Shown here piece after piece: positions 29,638 through 38,352 of a stretch of DNA of 64,000 bases. The DNA comes from Lutibacter sp. B1 (GTDB taxonomy: Bacteria; Bacteroidota; Bacteroidia; Flavobacteriales; Flavobacteriaceae): contig NZ_JAAZUI010000005.1 in assembly GCF_012524075.1 (NCBI RefSeq), positions 101,863-165,862 on the forward strand. The letters run 5' to 3'. A model generated the notes under the pieces. That model was not told where the DNA came from, ran no database searches, and saw only the letters and a list, made by a program, of their open reading frames with translations. A program made the position numbers and the translations under genes. The number at the start of each line of letters is the position of its first letter. Position 1 is the stretch's first letter.

Positions 29638-29670
29638 AAAAAAGCCTTTAGTTAAACTAAAGGCTTTTTT
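29638..29670. terminator. Bidirectional terminator between the small secreted protein gene and ahcY
   Basis: AAAAAAGCCTTTAGTT pairs with AACTAAAGGCTTTTTT. A-tract on one side and T-tract on the other serve the two convergent genes. Confidence 0.9.
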
Positions 29671-29692
29671 ATGATTTATTTTTTTATAAATA

Positions 29693-31009
29693 TTAATATC
29701 TGTAATAATCCGGTTTAAATGGTCCTTCAACCTTAACACCAATATATTTCGCTTGATCTTCACGTAGTGTTTCTAATTCAACACCAATTTTAGCCAAATG
29801 TAAACGAGCTACTTTTTCATCTAAATGTTTTGGTAACATATACACTTTGTTTTCATAAGCGTCTCTATTGTTCCATAATTCTAATTGTGCTAGTGTTTGG
29901 TTGGTGAATGAATTACTCATTACAAAACTTGGATGACCGGTAGCGCAACCTAAATTTACCAAACGGCCTTCAGCTAAAATAATAATTTCATTTTCGCCTA
30001 TAGTATATTTGTCAACTTGTGGTTTTATTTCAACTTTAGAATCGCCATAGTTTTCATTCAACCAAGCCATATCAATTTCATTATCAAAATGACCAATATT
30101 ACAAACAATCGTTTTGTCTTTCATTTTTTCGAAATGACTTCCTTGTACTATATCTTTATTTCCGGTTGTTGTAATAACTATATCGGCATTACCTACAACA
30201 GTATTTAATTTTTTAACTTCAAAACCATCCATTGCAGCTTGTAAAGCGCAAATTGGATCAATTTCAGTAACTGTAACAATTGAACCTGCACCTCTGAATG
30301 ATGCTGCTGTACCTTTACCAACATCACCATAACCACAAACAACAACACGTTTACCTGCCAACATTAAATCTGTAGCTCTTCTAATAGCATCAACAGCACT
30401 TTCTCTACAACCGTATTTATTATCAAATTTAGATTTTGTAACAGAATCGTTTACATTAATTGCCGGCATTGGCAAAGTACCTTCTTTCATTCTATCATAT
30501 AAACGATGAACTCCTGTGGTAGTTTCTTCAGATAAACCATTAATTCCTGCAGCTAATTCAGGATATTTATCCAATACCATATTTGTTAAATCACCTCCAT
30601 CATCTAAAATTAAATTCAATGGTTTTTTATCTTCACCAAAGAAAAGTGTTTGCTCAATACACCAATCAAATTCTTCTGCAGTCATTCCTTTCCATGCGTA
30701 TACTGAAATCCCTGCTGCAGCAATTGCAGCAGCGGCTTGATCTTGTGTAGAAAAAATATTACAAGAACTCCAAGTAACCTCAGCACCTAATTCAACCAAC
30801 GTTTCAATTAAAACCGCTGTTTGAATGGTCATGTGCAAACAACCCGCAATTCTTGCACCTTTTAAAGGTTTTTTTCCTTTATATTCTTCTCTTAAACTCA
30901 TTAAACCTGGCATTTCAGCTTCGGCTAATTGAATTTCTTTACGACCCCATTCAGCAAGATTGATATCTTTTACTTTATATTTCACGTAAGTTGATGTTTC
31001 TGTACTCAT
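29693..31009 (-). CDS. ahcY: Adenosylhomocysteinase
   Basis: 438 aa. Reversibly hydrolyses S-adenosylhomocysteine to adenosine and homocysteine, removing the inhibitor of methyltransferases. Visible blocks: [34 protein letters not shown], the NAD-binding Rossmann motif [13 protein letters not shown] near 222, [12 protein letters not shown], and the C-terminal FKPDYYRY that closes the NAD pocket of the neighbouring subunit. It lacks the ~40-aa insert of plant/actinobacterial forms. Single gene, divergent from a phosphopantetheinyl transferase gene. No SAH or SAM riboswitch is evident in its leader. Confidence 0.97.
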   Translation of the reverse strand: MSTETSTYVKYKVKDINLAEWGRKEIQLAEAEMPGLMSLREEYKGKKPLKGARIAGCLHMTIQTAVLIETLVELGAEVTWSSCNIFSTQDQAAAAIAAAGISVYAWKGMTAEEFDWCIEQTLFFGEDKKPLNLILDDGGDLTNMVLDKYPELAAGINGLSEETTTGVHRLYDRMKEGTLPMPAINVNDSVTKSKFDNKYGCRESAVDAIRRATDLMLAGKRVVVCGYGDVGKGTAASFRGAGSIVTVTEIDPICALQAAMDGFEVKKLNTVVGNADIVITTTGNKDIVQGSHFEKMKDKTIVCNIGHFDNEIDMAWLNENYGDSKVEIKPQVDKYTIGENEIIILAEGRLVNLGCATGHPSFVMSNSFTNQTLAQLELWNNRDAYENKVYMLPKHLDEKVARLHLAKIGVELETLREDQAKYIGVKVEGPFKPDYYRY

Positions 31010-31068
31010 AATTTATTTAAATTTGTTGTTTTGCATAAAACAAATTGTTTTTTGCTTTTAAATTTTTG

Positions 31069-31076
31069 CAAAAGTA
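31069..31076 (-). promoter_or_regulatory. Probable -7 promoter element (TACTTTTG, minus) for ahcY
   Basis: CAAAAGTA on the plus strand is an exact reverse match to TAnnTTTG, about 60 bp upstream of the ahcY ATG. It lies only 5 bp from the divergent plus-strand element at 31082-31089, so the two promoters overlap. Confidence 0.45.
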
Positions 31077-31081
31077 CAAAA

Positions 31082-31089
31082 TACCTTTG
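31082..31089 (+). promoter_or_regulatory. Probable -7 promoter element (TACCTTTG) for the phosphopantetheinyl transferase operon
   Basis: Exact TAnnTTTG match 9 bp before the ATG at 31099, giving a leaderless or near-leaderless transcript. Confidence 0.45.
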
Positions 31090-31098
31090 ATATTATAA

Positions 31099-31734
31099 AT
31101 GCCTTTATATAAAACCATTACACCAAATAAGCACACAACCGTTTATGTGTGGAAAATAGAAGAATCTTTTGATGATTTATCTAAGGGTATTTTATTAACA
31201 AAAAGAAGTAAAGAAAGAGTTTTATCAATGAAGTCTGAAATGCATCAGCGCGGTTTTTTAAGTGTGCGTCATTTATTAAAAGAAGCCGGTTATACCGACT
31301 TTGATTTGTATTATACCGATAATGGTAAACCGCATTTAAAAGACAAAAAACACATTTCAATAACCCATTCTTTTACTTTTTCCGCATTAATAATTAGCGA
31401 TAAAGAGGTAGGTATTGATATTGAAAAGAACCGAGAAAAAATCAAAATCATTCAGCATAAGTTTGTAAATTTTGAACGTGGTTTTATAAACCCTAACGAC
31501 AATTTAATTGAACAATTAACCGTTATTTGGGGAGCTAAAGAATCGCTTTACAAAATTTATCCGTATGGTGGATTAACTTTTAAAAATGATATTGATATTG
31601 AATCGTTTAAAATAAGTGATAAAAGAACAACCGGTTTTATTAAAGCAAAAGATTGGGACAAAAAATACGATATTCATTATAAAAAAATTGAAGATTACAC
31701 GTTGGTTTATGCTTTAGATACCTCAAAAATATGA
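31099..31734 (+). CDS. 4'-phosphopantetheinyl transferase superfamily protein
   Basis: 211 aa, Sfp/AcpT-like. It transfers phosphopantetheine from CoA to a carrier-protein serine. The Mg-binding signature VGIDIEKNREKI (about 105-116) and the catalytic WGAKESLYKIYPYGGL (about 147-162) are both present, as is a substrate loop ISITHSFTFSALIISD. The N-terminus TITPNKHTTVYVWKIEES is typical of Bacteroidetes members. It may be the organism's holo-ACP synthase; no carrier or synthase gene is adjacent. Its stop overlaps the next ATG by 4 bp. Confidence 0.9.
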   Translation: MPLYKTITPNKHTTVYVWKIEESFDDLSKGILLTKRSKERVLSMKSEMHQRGFLSVRHLLKEAGYTDFDLYYTDNGKPHLKDKKHISITHSFTFSALIISDKEVGIDIEKNREKIKIIQHKFVNFERGFINPNDNLIEQLTVIWGAKESLYKIYPYGGLTFKNDIDIESFKISDKRTTGFIKAKDWDKKYDIHYKKIEDYTLVYALDTSKI

Positions 31735-32438
31735 GTAAATCAATCTTAGAATACATACAAAAAGCTCCAAAAAAAGGTAAAAAATTACTCGCTATTTTAT
31801 TAGATCCCGATAAAACATCTATAAATGAAATTCCTTCAAATGTAAAAAGAATTGAAAATTTAAATGCCAATTTTATTTTTGTTGGAGGGAGTTTTGTTGA
31901 AAATGGTATTACTGATGTTTTTGTAAAAATTTTAAAAGAACACACTCAACTGCCAATACTTCTTTTTCCCGGTGATTATACACAAGTTACCAATAATGCT
32001 GATGCTTTATTGTTTTTATCGCTACTTTCAGGAAGAAATCCTGAATATTTAATTGAACAGCAAATTAAATCGGTTCCATTTTTAAAAAATTCAACCTTAG
32101 AAATTATTCCAACAGGTTATATTTTAATTGATGGCGGCACAAAATCATCCGTATTAAAAGTGAGTAAAACAACACCAATACCACAAGAGAATATTGAATT
32201 GGCAGTTTCAACTGCAATTGCAGGAATGTATAAAGGAAAACAATTGATATATTTGGAAGCCGGTAGCGGAGCTATAAATCCTGTAAATTCAGAAATTATT
32301 TCAAAAGTAAAACAAAATATCACCATTCCATTAATTGTTGGAGGCGGAATTAAAACAAAAAGTCAACTTAAAAATGCTTTTGACAACGGAGCTGATATTG
32401 TAGTAATTGGAACTGCTTTTGAACAACATATTTTATAA
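31731..32438 (+). CDS. Geranylgeranylglyceryl/heptaprenylglyceryl phosphate synthase family protein (GGGPS/PcrB)
   Basis: 235 aa, TIM-barrel prenyltransferase family that joins sn-glycerol-1-phosphate to a polyprenyl diphosphate. Visible: LAILLDPDKTS (Mg/phosphate strand) near 22-32, FIFVGGSFVENG near 50, TGYILIDGG near 122, the YLEAGSGA strand near 175 and the phosphate-binding VGGGIKTKSQ near 200. Archaea use this enzyme for membrane lipids; the bacterial role in Bacteroidetes is not well established, and the product of group members is a geranylgeranyl/heptaprenyl-glycerol. ATGA overlap with the preceding gene shows translational coupling. Confidence 0.9.
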   Translation: MSKSILEYIQKAPKKGKKLLAILLDPDKTSINEIPSNVKRIENLNANFIFVGGSFVENGITDVFVKILKEHTQLPILLFPGDYTQVTNNADALLFLSLLSGRNPEYLIEQQIKSVPFLKNSTLEIIPTGYILIDGGTKSSVLKVSKTTPIPQENIELAVSTAIAGMYKGKQLIYLEAGSGAINPVNSEIISKVKQNITIPLIVGGGIKTKSQLKNAFDNGADIVVIGTAFEQHIL

Positions 32439-32446
32439 TAAAATGT

Positions 32447-33148
32447 ATGAACGAAATCCTTAACTTTTTTTTAGAACCCTATCAATCAGCAACTGCACTT
32501 AATATTTCATTAGAGTTTATAGCGGCTGTTTTTGGTGTTGTAAGTGTTTTTTATGCTAAAAAAGAAAACATATTAGTATATCCAACAGGAATTATAAGTA
32601 CCGGCATATATGTTTACCTATTGTCTCAATGGAATTTGTATGGAGACTTAATTATCAATATTTATTATACATTAATGAGTATTTATGGTTGGTATATGTG
32701 GAGTAAAATTATTGATGATAAACAACATCATATTCCTATTTCAAGAACCAATACAAAAGAAAAACTACAAACTTTTGGCATCTTTTTGTTTACTTCTGTT
32801 TTTGTTATAGCTGTTTATAGATATTATAATGTTATGCCAAATCATTTAAATTTTACGGAAAGTGTAAATTATGCCATAACAAATATGACCTCAGGAAATT
32901 TAACCGATTTCAGAAAAATAACACCTTTTTTAGATACTTTTACAACTGGTATCTTTTTTGCCGGTATGTGGCTAATGGCCAATAAAAAACTTGAAAACTG
33001 GACATTATGGATTGCCGGTAATATTGTTTCAATCCCTTTATATTTTGTAAAAGGATATGGTTTTACCGGAATTCAATACATTATATTTTTAATTTTAGCT
33101 GTACAAGGTTATTTTGAATGGAAAAAACACTTAAACAAACACCTATAA
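32447..33148 (+). CDS. PnuC/PnuT-type vitamin transporter (nicotinamide riboside or thiamine)
   Basis: 233 aa with about seven hydrophobic segments; signature residues of the PnuC family are visible (ISLEFIAAVFGVVSVFYAKKENILVYPTG, YGDLIINIYYTLMSIYGWYMW, TGIFFAGMWLMANKK, GYGFTGIQYIIFLILAVQGYFEW). PnuC proteins carry out facilitated diffusion, driven by phosphorylation of the substrate inside the cell. The next gene, overlapping by 31 bp, encodes a NadR-type kinase, suggesting nicotinamide riboside. However, a TPP-riboswitch-controlled outer-membrane receptor lies ~1.3 kb downstream, and PnuT paralogues carry thiamine in Bacteroidetes, so the substrate is open. Confidence 0.88.
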   Translation: MNEILNFFLEPYQSATALNISLEFIAAVFGVVSVFYAKKENILVYPTGIISTGIYVYLLSQWNLYGDLIINIYYTLMSIYGWYMWSKIIDDKQHHIPISRTNTKEKLQTFGIFLFTSVFVIAVYRYYNVMPNHLNFTESVNYAITNMTSGNLTDFRKITPFLDTFTTGIFFAGMWLMANKKLENWTLWIAGNIVSIPLYFVKGYGFTGIQYIIFLILAVQGYFEWKKHLNKHL

Positions 33149-33768
33149 ATATTATAAAAGTTGTATTATTCGGACCCGAAAGTACCGGTAAAACAACTAT
33201 TTCACAAAAACTCGCTAAGCATTATAATACTGTTTGGGTACCTGAATATGCTCGTGACTTTTTGCAAGAAAAATGGAATAATCACAGAAAAACTTGTGAA
33301 AGTAACGATCAGTTGCCTATTGCGTATGGGCAAATGAAATTAGAAAATAAATTAGCAAAAAAAGCTGATAAAATTTTAATTTGTGATACGGATTTACTTG
33401 AAACAAGTGTGTATTTTGAGGAATATTATGATAAAACTGTAGATCCAAAACTTAAAAAAGCAGCATTATCAAATACGTATAATTTATATCTTTTAACTTA
33501 TATAGACACGCCTTGGGAACAAGACGATATACGTGAAAATCCGCACATACGATTAGAAATGTTTAAAACTTTTGAAAACGCTTTAAAAAAACACAATAGA
33601 CCTTATGTTATACTTAAAGGGAATATTAAAAACAGAATGGAACTTGCCATAAATGAAATTGATAAAATCTTAAAAAACAAGCAAAATTTACATCGTTTTT
33701 CAACTAATATCTCTGATATTGATACGCATTTTTTACATCAGCAAAACAATGAAAACGATTTCCAGTAA
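33118..33768 (+). CDS. NadR-like P-loop kinase (ribosylnicotinamide kinase domain only)
   Basis: 216 aa. Walker A GPESTGKTTISQKLAKHY near residues 19-36, then VPEYARDFLQ, and the D-rich CDTDLLETSVY motif near 88-98. These features match the C-terminal ribosylnicotinamide kinase domain of NadR; the N-terminal HTH and adenylyltransferase domains are absent. It overlaps the transporter gene by 31 bp, so uptake and phosphorylative trapping of the vitamin are likely coupled. If the transporter is PnuT-like, the enzyme could instead phosphorylate thiamine, but that is inference. ArfB follows 6 bp later. Confidence 0.85.
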   Translation: MEKTLKQTPINIIKVVLFGPESTGKTTISQKLAKHYNTVWVPEYARDFLQEKWNNHRKTCESNDQLPIAYGQMKLENKLAKKADKILICDTDLLETSVYFEEYYDKTVDPKLKKAALSNTYNLYLLTYIDTPWEQDDIRENPHIRLEMFKTFENALKKHNRPYVILKGNIKNRMELAINEIDKILKNKQNLHRFSTNISDIDTHFLHQQNNENDFQ

Positions 33769-33774
33769 CATAGT

Positions 33775-34176
33775 ATGGATGCTGAAAAAATAATACAAGA
33801 ATTGAAATTTAAAGCTGTTAGAAGCAGTGGTTCTGGAGGACAGCATGTAAATAAAGTTTCGACAAAAGTTGAACTTTATTTTGATGTGTTACATTCAAAT
33901 AGTTTATCTGAAGATGAAAAAGAACTGCTTTTAAAAAAATTAAAACTAACAAAAGACATTTTTTTAATTCTTCAATGTGATGAAAGTAGAAGTCAGCTTA
34001 AAAACAAAGAAATTGTTGTTAAACGATTTTTACAACTAATTACCAACGGATTAAAAGTTCCTAAAAAACGAAAAGTAACAAAACCCGGTAAAAGTGCAAT
34101 TCAAAAAAGGCTTGAAAAAAAGAAAAAAATAGCTTTTAAAAAAGCACTTCGAAAAAAACCAAATTCAGAGTATTAA
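33775..34176 (+). CDS. arfB: ArfB/YaeJ-type ribosome-rescue peptidyl-tRNA hydrolase
   Basis: 133 aa. It carries the class-I release-factor-like catalytic motif in SSGSGGQHVNKVSTKVEL (GGQ near residues 20-22) and a highly basic C-terminal tail (KKRKVTKPGKSAIQKRLEKK), which in ArfB enters the empty mRNA channel of stalled ribosomes. There is no codon-recognition domain. It hydrolyses peptidyl-tRNA on non-stop complexes. Located 6 bp after the kinase gene, apparently only as an operon passenger. Confidence 0.92.
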   Translation: MDAEKIIQELKFKAVRSSGSGGQHVNKVSTKVELYFDVLHSNSLSEDEKELLLKKLKLTKDIFLILQCDESRSQLKNKEIVVKRFLQLITNGLKVPKKRKVTKPGKSAIQKRLEKKKKIAFKKALRKKPNSEY

Positions 34177-34298
34177 GTTCGTTTCAACTCCACTTAGTAA
34201 TCTGTTTTTTTAAATTATATGGCTTCTACCCAGAACAAGTCATTCAAACCTTGTAAAAAATATATTTTCATAACTGTTACATTATTCAACATATTTTG

Positions 34299-34306
34299 TA
34301 AATTTG
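34299..34306 (+). promoter_or_regulatory. Probable -7 promoter element (TAAATTTG) for the riboswitch-controlled receptor
   Basis: Exact TAnnTTTG match placed so that transcription would start at the 5' edge of the TPP aptamer. Confidence 0.5.
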
Positions 34307-34310
34307 TCTC

Positions 34311-34388
34311 ATCTCAAAAGGGGTGCCGATAACGGCTGAGATCAAACCCATTGAACCTGAACAGGTAATGCTGTTAAGGGAACGCAAA
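34311..34388 (+). promoter_or_regulatory. TPP riboswitch (THI element)
   Basis: Conserved blocks in order: AGGGGTGCC near 34319, GGCTGAGAT near 34334, ACCCATTGAACCTG near 34346, CAGGTAATGCTG near 34361 and AAGGGAACGC near 34376. This is the classical thi-box aptamer that binds thiamine pyrophosphate. Downstream, CGCAAAAGCG (34383-34392) and AGCGAAACATATCGCT (34389-34404) can form overlapping, mutually exclusive hairpins that may be part of the expression platform. It lies in the leader of the TonB-dependent receptor gene. Confidence 0.95.
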
Positions 34389-34476
34389 AGCGAAACATAT
34401 CGCTGGGGCAATTAAGTTAATTATTCAAAACATCGATTAATTACCTCTTTTTAAATCGTTTTATTTTTATATATAA

Positions 34477-36879
34477 ATGAAACAATTTTTAAAATTGAAC
34501 ATTAAAAAAGTGAAGCTATTAGTAACTTTTTTAACCATTGTATTTTCATACAATGTAAACGCACAATCATTATTTACAGTTTCCGGCAAAGTTACTGATG
34601 GAAGTAAAGCATTTCCGGGAGTTAGTGTTTATGTGAAAGGTACCAAAACAGGTGTAGTATCAGATTTTGACGGAAATTATTCTCTATCATTAAAGGAAGG
34701 TAACTACACATTAGTTTTTAGTGCCGTATCCGAACCTAAAGAAGTAAACATTGTTTTAAACAAAAACATAACTTTAAATGTAGATCTATCAGACAGTTTT
34801 GTGAATTTAGACGAAGTTTTGGTTTCCGCAGTACGTGTTAAAACAACATCTCCGGTTACACATAGCAATGTTACTAAAGAAGAATTAGAAAAGCGTAATT
34901 TAGGGCAAGACATTCCTTCTCTTTTAAACTTTCTCCCTTCTGTTGTTACTACAACTGATGCCGGTGCCGGTGTTGGCTATTCAGGTATTAGAGTACGAGG
35001 TAGTGATGCAACTCGTGTAAATGTAACTATTAACGGAATTCCTTATAATGATGCTGAAAGTCAAGGTACTTTTTGGGTAAATATGCCCGATTTTACCTCA
35101 TCAACAGAGAGTGTGCAATTACAACGTGGTATTGGAACTTCTACAAATGGTTCGGGAGCTTTTGGGGCAAGTTTAAACTTATTAACCGATGCTATTTCTG
35201 AAAATCCGTATGGAGAAATCAGCAATTCTTTTGGCTCCTACAATACAAAAAAACACACCGTAAAATTTAGTACAGGAAAATTAAATAAGGACACTGAGCG
35301 TAATCGAAGTATAGAACTTTCCGGACGTTTATCAAAAATTGAATCGGATGGCTATATTGACAGAGCCTGGTCTGACTTAAAATCCTATTTTTTACAAGCC
35401 GCTTATGTTGATGATAATACACTCATCAAAGCATTGACTTTTGGCGGACACGAAAAAACCTACCAAGCCTGGTATGGTGTAACTAAAGAAGAAATGAAGG
35501 AATTTGGTAGAACTTACAACCCTTATTTTTATGATAATGAAATTGACAACTACAAACAAGATCATTATCAACTGCATTGGAATCAAAAATTATCTGAAAA
35601 TTGGTCAACAAATATTGGCTTAAACTACACCAAAGGTGAAGGCTATTTTGAGCAATATAAAGAAGGTGAAGATTTTGCCGATTATAATTTGGAACCAATT
35701 ACAATTGGCAACGAAACTATTGACCAAACTGATTTAATTAGAAGACGTTGGTTAGATAACGATTTTTATGTTGTTAACTTAAATGCAACATATACCAATT
35801 CAAAAACAGAACTTATATTTGGAACTTCTTACAGCAGGTATACAGGAGATCATTTTGGCGAAATTATTTGGGCTGAATATGCCAGTAACTCACAAATAAG
35901 AGATCATTATTACGACAGTGATGCTAAAAAAAATGATGTAAACATATTTGCTAAATTAACACATAATTTAGATGATAAATGGACACTGTTTACCGATTTA
36001 CAAGGTAGATTTGTAAATTATGAAACCGATGGTTTAACATCAGATAGAATTCCTCTTGAAATTGATAAAGATTATTCGTTCTTTAACCCAAAGGCCGGTA
36101 TTACCTTTAAAGCTAACAACAATAATAGTTTTTATATGTCTTATGCAAGAGCCAACAGAGAGCCTAACCGAGACGATTTTAAAAACGGTATTGATGCCTC
36201 TGAAAAATTGAACGATTTTGAATTGGGATGGCGCTTTAAAAATGATAATATAAAGGTAAATACAAATATCTATTATATGTTGTATAAAGATCAATTAGTA
36301 CTTACAGGAGCTTTAGACGACGTTGGTTCACCAATTAGAGCCACCAGTGGAAAAAGCTACCGTTTAGGATTAGAAATTGATGCGCTAATTAATGTATCTG
36401 ATAAATTTATAATACAACCAAATATTGCCCTAAGTAGTAATAAAAATGAAGATTTTGTGAGTTCTTGGGATGGAGAATTAAAAGATTTAGGAAAAACAAA
36501 TATCGCTTTTTCACCTGAAGTGGTTGTTGGAAACTCCCTTACTTATTTACCTATAAAAAATATGCAAGTTTCGTTACTTACTAAATATGTTGGTGAGCAA
36601 TATATGAGCAACGTAGATACTGAAAATTCAAAATTAGACAGCTATTTTGTAAACAATCTAAATATTTCGTACGAAATAAAGCCGAAAAAAATATTAAAAT
36701 CAATTGTATTGAGTGCTTTAGTTAACAATATTTTTGATACTAAATATATTTCAAACGGCTATTATTACACGTATGATGATACTTGGTCTGATCCAAATAA
36801 AATAACAACTTTAGACGGTGCCGGATATTATCCGCAAGCAACCACAAACTTTTTGGTTGGAGCAACTTTAAAGTTTTAA
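34477..36879 (+). CDS. TonB-dependent outer-membrane receptor under TPP control (probable thiamine receptor)
   Basis: 800 aa. Signal peptide ends near ..YNVNAQ (residue 30). A carboxypeptidase-regulatory-like domain follows (FTVSGKVTDGSKAFPGVSVYVKGT, ~33-105), then the plug (LGQDIPSLLNFLPSVVTTTDAGAGVGYSGIRVRGSD, ~145-250) and the 22-strand barrel, ending ..NFLVGATLKF with terminal Phe. It has no SusD partner, so it resembles vitamin or metal receptors more than polysaccharide ones. The TPP riboswitch in its leader implies repression when thiamine pyrophosphate is plentiful, matching the thiamine-regulated receptors (Omr1/OMPthi type) described in Bacteroidetes. A PnuC-type transporter lies upstream. 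Confidence 0.93.
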   Translation: MKQFLKLNIKKVKLLVTFLTIVFSYNVNAQSLFTVSGKVTDGSKAFPGVSVYVKGTKTGVVSDFDGNYSLSLKEGNYTLVFSAVSEPKEVNIVLNKNITLNVDLSDSFVNLDEVLVSAVRVKTTSPVTHSNVTKEELEKRNLGQDIPSLLNFLPSVVTTTDAGAGVGYSGIRVRGSDATRVNVTINGIPYNDAESQGTFWVNMPDFTSSTESVQLQRGIGTSTNGSGAFGASLNLLTDAISENPYGEISNSFGSYNTKKHTVKFSTGKLNKDTERNRSIELSGRLSKIESDGYIDRAWSDLKSYFLQAAYVDDNTLIKALTFGGHEKTYQAWYGVTKEEMKEFGRTYNPYFYDNEIDNYKQDHYQLHWNQKLSENWSTNIGLNYTKGEGYFEQYKEGEDFADYNLEPITIGNETIDQTDLIRRRWLDNDFYVVNLNATYTNSKTELIFGTSYSRYTGDHFGEIIWAEYASNSQIRDHYYDSDAKKNDVNIFAKLTHNLDDKWTLFTDLQGRFVNYETDGLTSDRIPLEIDKDYSFFNPKAGITFKANNNNSFYMSYARANREPNRDDFKNGIDASEKLNDFELGWRFKNDNIKVNTNIYYMLYKDQLVLTGALDDVGSPIRATSGKSYRLGLEIDALINVSDKFIIQPNIALSSNKNEDFVSSWDGELKDLGKTNIAFSPEVVVGNSLTYLPIKNMQVSLLTKYVGEQYMSNVDTENSKLDSYFVNNLNISYEIKPKKILKSIVLSALVNNIFDTKYISNGYYYTYDDTWSDPNKITTLDGAGYYPQATTNFLVGATLKF

Positions 36880-36881
36880 AA

Positions 36882-36911
36882 AAAACGAGGCTTAAGTTTA
36901 AGCCTCGTTTT
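36882..36911. terminator. Bidirectional terminator between the TonB receptor and SQR genes
   Basis: AAAACGAGGCTTAA (36882-36895) pairs with TTAAGCCTCGTTTT (36898-36911), with A/T tracts on both sides. The stop codons of the convergent genes lie 2 bp to each side. Confidence 0.92.
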
Positions 36912-36913
36912 TT

Positions 36914-38227
36914 TTAAACTTCAATACCTTTCATCATTTTATTCCAATATAAATAAGGCAATAAGTATTTTTTAAGAATCCATAATCTCCAATGTTCTTT
37001 AGAAGAATCTCCAACCATTAATGGAAATTGCTTTAATTTAGGGTCGGGTTGAAAAACTTTCTCATAATCAAATTCTGCCAAAACCATTTTACCGTAACCT
37101 GTTACTAAAGGACATGATGTATATCCTGTATATTCTTTTGTAGACAGTATATTATTTTTAATTAATTTTAAAATATTAGCAACCACTATTGGCGCTTGTT
37201 TTCTAATAGCAGCACCTGTTTTAGAAGTTGGAAGGTTTGAGACATCACCCAAACTAAATACATTTGAAAATTTAGCATGTTGCATTGTTTTACTATTTAC
37301 ATCAACCCATCCTGTTTCTGAAGCTAATGATGAATTTCTAATAAAATCAGGTGCACTTTGAGGTGGAGCCAAATGCATCATATCAAAATGAATACCATAT
37401 AAATCTCCTTTAATACTAACCTTTACATCTTTATAATTGTACTGAATATCCTTATCTAAAGAAGCTTCATCACCATCAGCTAACGTAACACAACCTCCAG
37501 AAGATAAATCTTTCTCAATTGCATACCAAGCTATTTTTTTATCAGCATCAACTTTAACCAACTTATGAAAAAATCGAACATTAATATCTTTCTTACCAAT
37601 TACATCCATTAGGGTGTCGGCAATAACTTTCACTCCAAAAATAGACCCTCCCGGCAAGGCAAAAACAATATCTGTATGTTCTCTTAGATGTGTCTTTCTA
37701 AAATGTTCATCGGCTAAATACATTATTTTTTGTGGCGCCCCTCCACATTTAATTGGGGTAGCAGGCTGTGTAAAAAGCGCGGTGCCTCCTTTAAATTTTT
37801 TCAATGTTTCCCATGTATGGGCAGGGTTTGTATAATTACTGCAAACAACACCCTTATCCATTGCTTCTTGCAAACCTTCAACCAATTCTGGTGCAATTTT
37901 TAAACCGGGCGAAACCACCAAATAATCATACGTAAATTCATTTCCTTCTTTAGTTATCACTGTATTATTTTCGGGTTCAAATTTATCAGCAAATTCTTTA
38001 ATCCATTCAACTCCTTTTGGAATTACTGAAGCCATTGGTTTTACTGTATTTTCAAAATTATACGTATTAGCACCTACTAATGTCCATGCTGGTTGATAAT
38101 AATGCTTTTCCGCTGGTTCAATTAGCCCTATATTTAAAGATGATTTTTTTCTTTTTAGCATTGAAGAAACCATAATTCCTGCAGTACCTCCTCCAATTAC
38201 AAGAATTTGAAAATGTTTTAATATCAT
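36914..38227 (-). CDS. sqr: Sulfide:quinone oxidoreductase, type II (mitochondrial SQOR-like)
   Basis: 437 aa. It oxidises sulfide to persulfide/sulfane sulfur and reduces membrane quinone. FAD motif VIGGGTAGIMVSSML at the N-terminus. Cysteines at VVCSNY, PIKCGGAPQKIMYLADEHF and YTSCPLVTGYGKMVLAEFDYE; the last two blocks are the hallmark of type II SQR, including the human enzyme. The C-terminal LKKYLLPYLYWNKMMKG helix is likely the membrane-binding element. A Crp/Fnr-type palindrome lies upstream, and the copper-export genes precede it on the same strand. It is transcribed alone, ending at a bidirectional terminator. Confidence 0.92.
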   Translation of the reverse strand: MILKHFQILVIGGGTAGIMVSSMLKRKKSSLNIGLIEPAEKHYYQPAWTLVGANTYNFENTVKPMASVIPKGVEWIKEFADKFEPENNTVITKEGNEFTYDYLVVSPGLKIAPELVEGLQEAMDKGVVCSNYTNPAHTWETLKKFKGGTALFTQPATPIKCGGAPQKIMYLADEHFRKTHLREHTDIVFALPGGSIFGVKVIADTLMDVIGKKDINVRFFHKLVKVDADKKIAWYAIEKDLSSGGCVTLADGDEASLDKDIQYNYKDVKVSIKGDLYGIHFDMMHLAPPQSAPDFIRNSSLASETGWVDVNSKTMQHAKFSNVFSLGDVSNLPTSKTGAAIRKQAPIVVANILKLIKNNILSTKEYTGYTSCPLVTGYGKMVLAEFDYEKVFQPDPKLKQFPLMVGDSSKEHWRLWILKKYLLPYLYWNKMMKGIEV

Positions 38228-38255
38228 ATTTTTGTTTAATTATATTTTAAACGCA

Positions 38256-38310
38256 AAAAAATATGAAAAAAAATATGATTTAATGTGATATATATCACAT
38301 TAAATCATAT
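38256..38310 (-). promoter_or_regulatory. Crp/Fnr-type operator in a 38-bp palindrome, with -7-like element, upstream of sqr
   Basis: A perfect 38-bp palindrome spans 38273-38310 and contains TGTGATATATATCACA (38284-38299). A -7-like element TATTTTTT (38263-38256, minus; one mismatch to TAnnTTTG) lies 32 bp centre-to-centre downstream. The same palindrome is followed on the minus strand by a T-rich run, so it may also be the terminator of the copA-HMA operon. Confidence 0.7.
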
Positions 38311-38352
38311 TTAAGTCATTATAAATATCCTTCGTTAGAGAAAAATTAACTA

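Noticed and set aside
31010..31068. SAM/SAH riboswitch in the ahcY leader
   Set aside because: The ~55-nt leader is AT-rich with no conserved aptamer blocks.
34219..34332. Short ATG frame (about 37 codons) between arfB and the TonB receptor
   Set aside because: It runs through the promoter and into the conserved TPP aptamer; the RNA explanation is much stronger.
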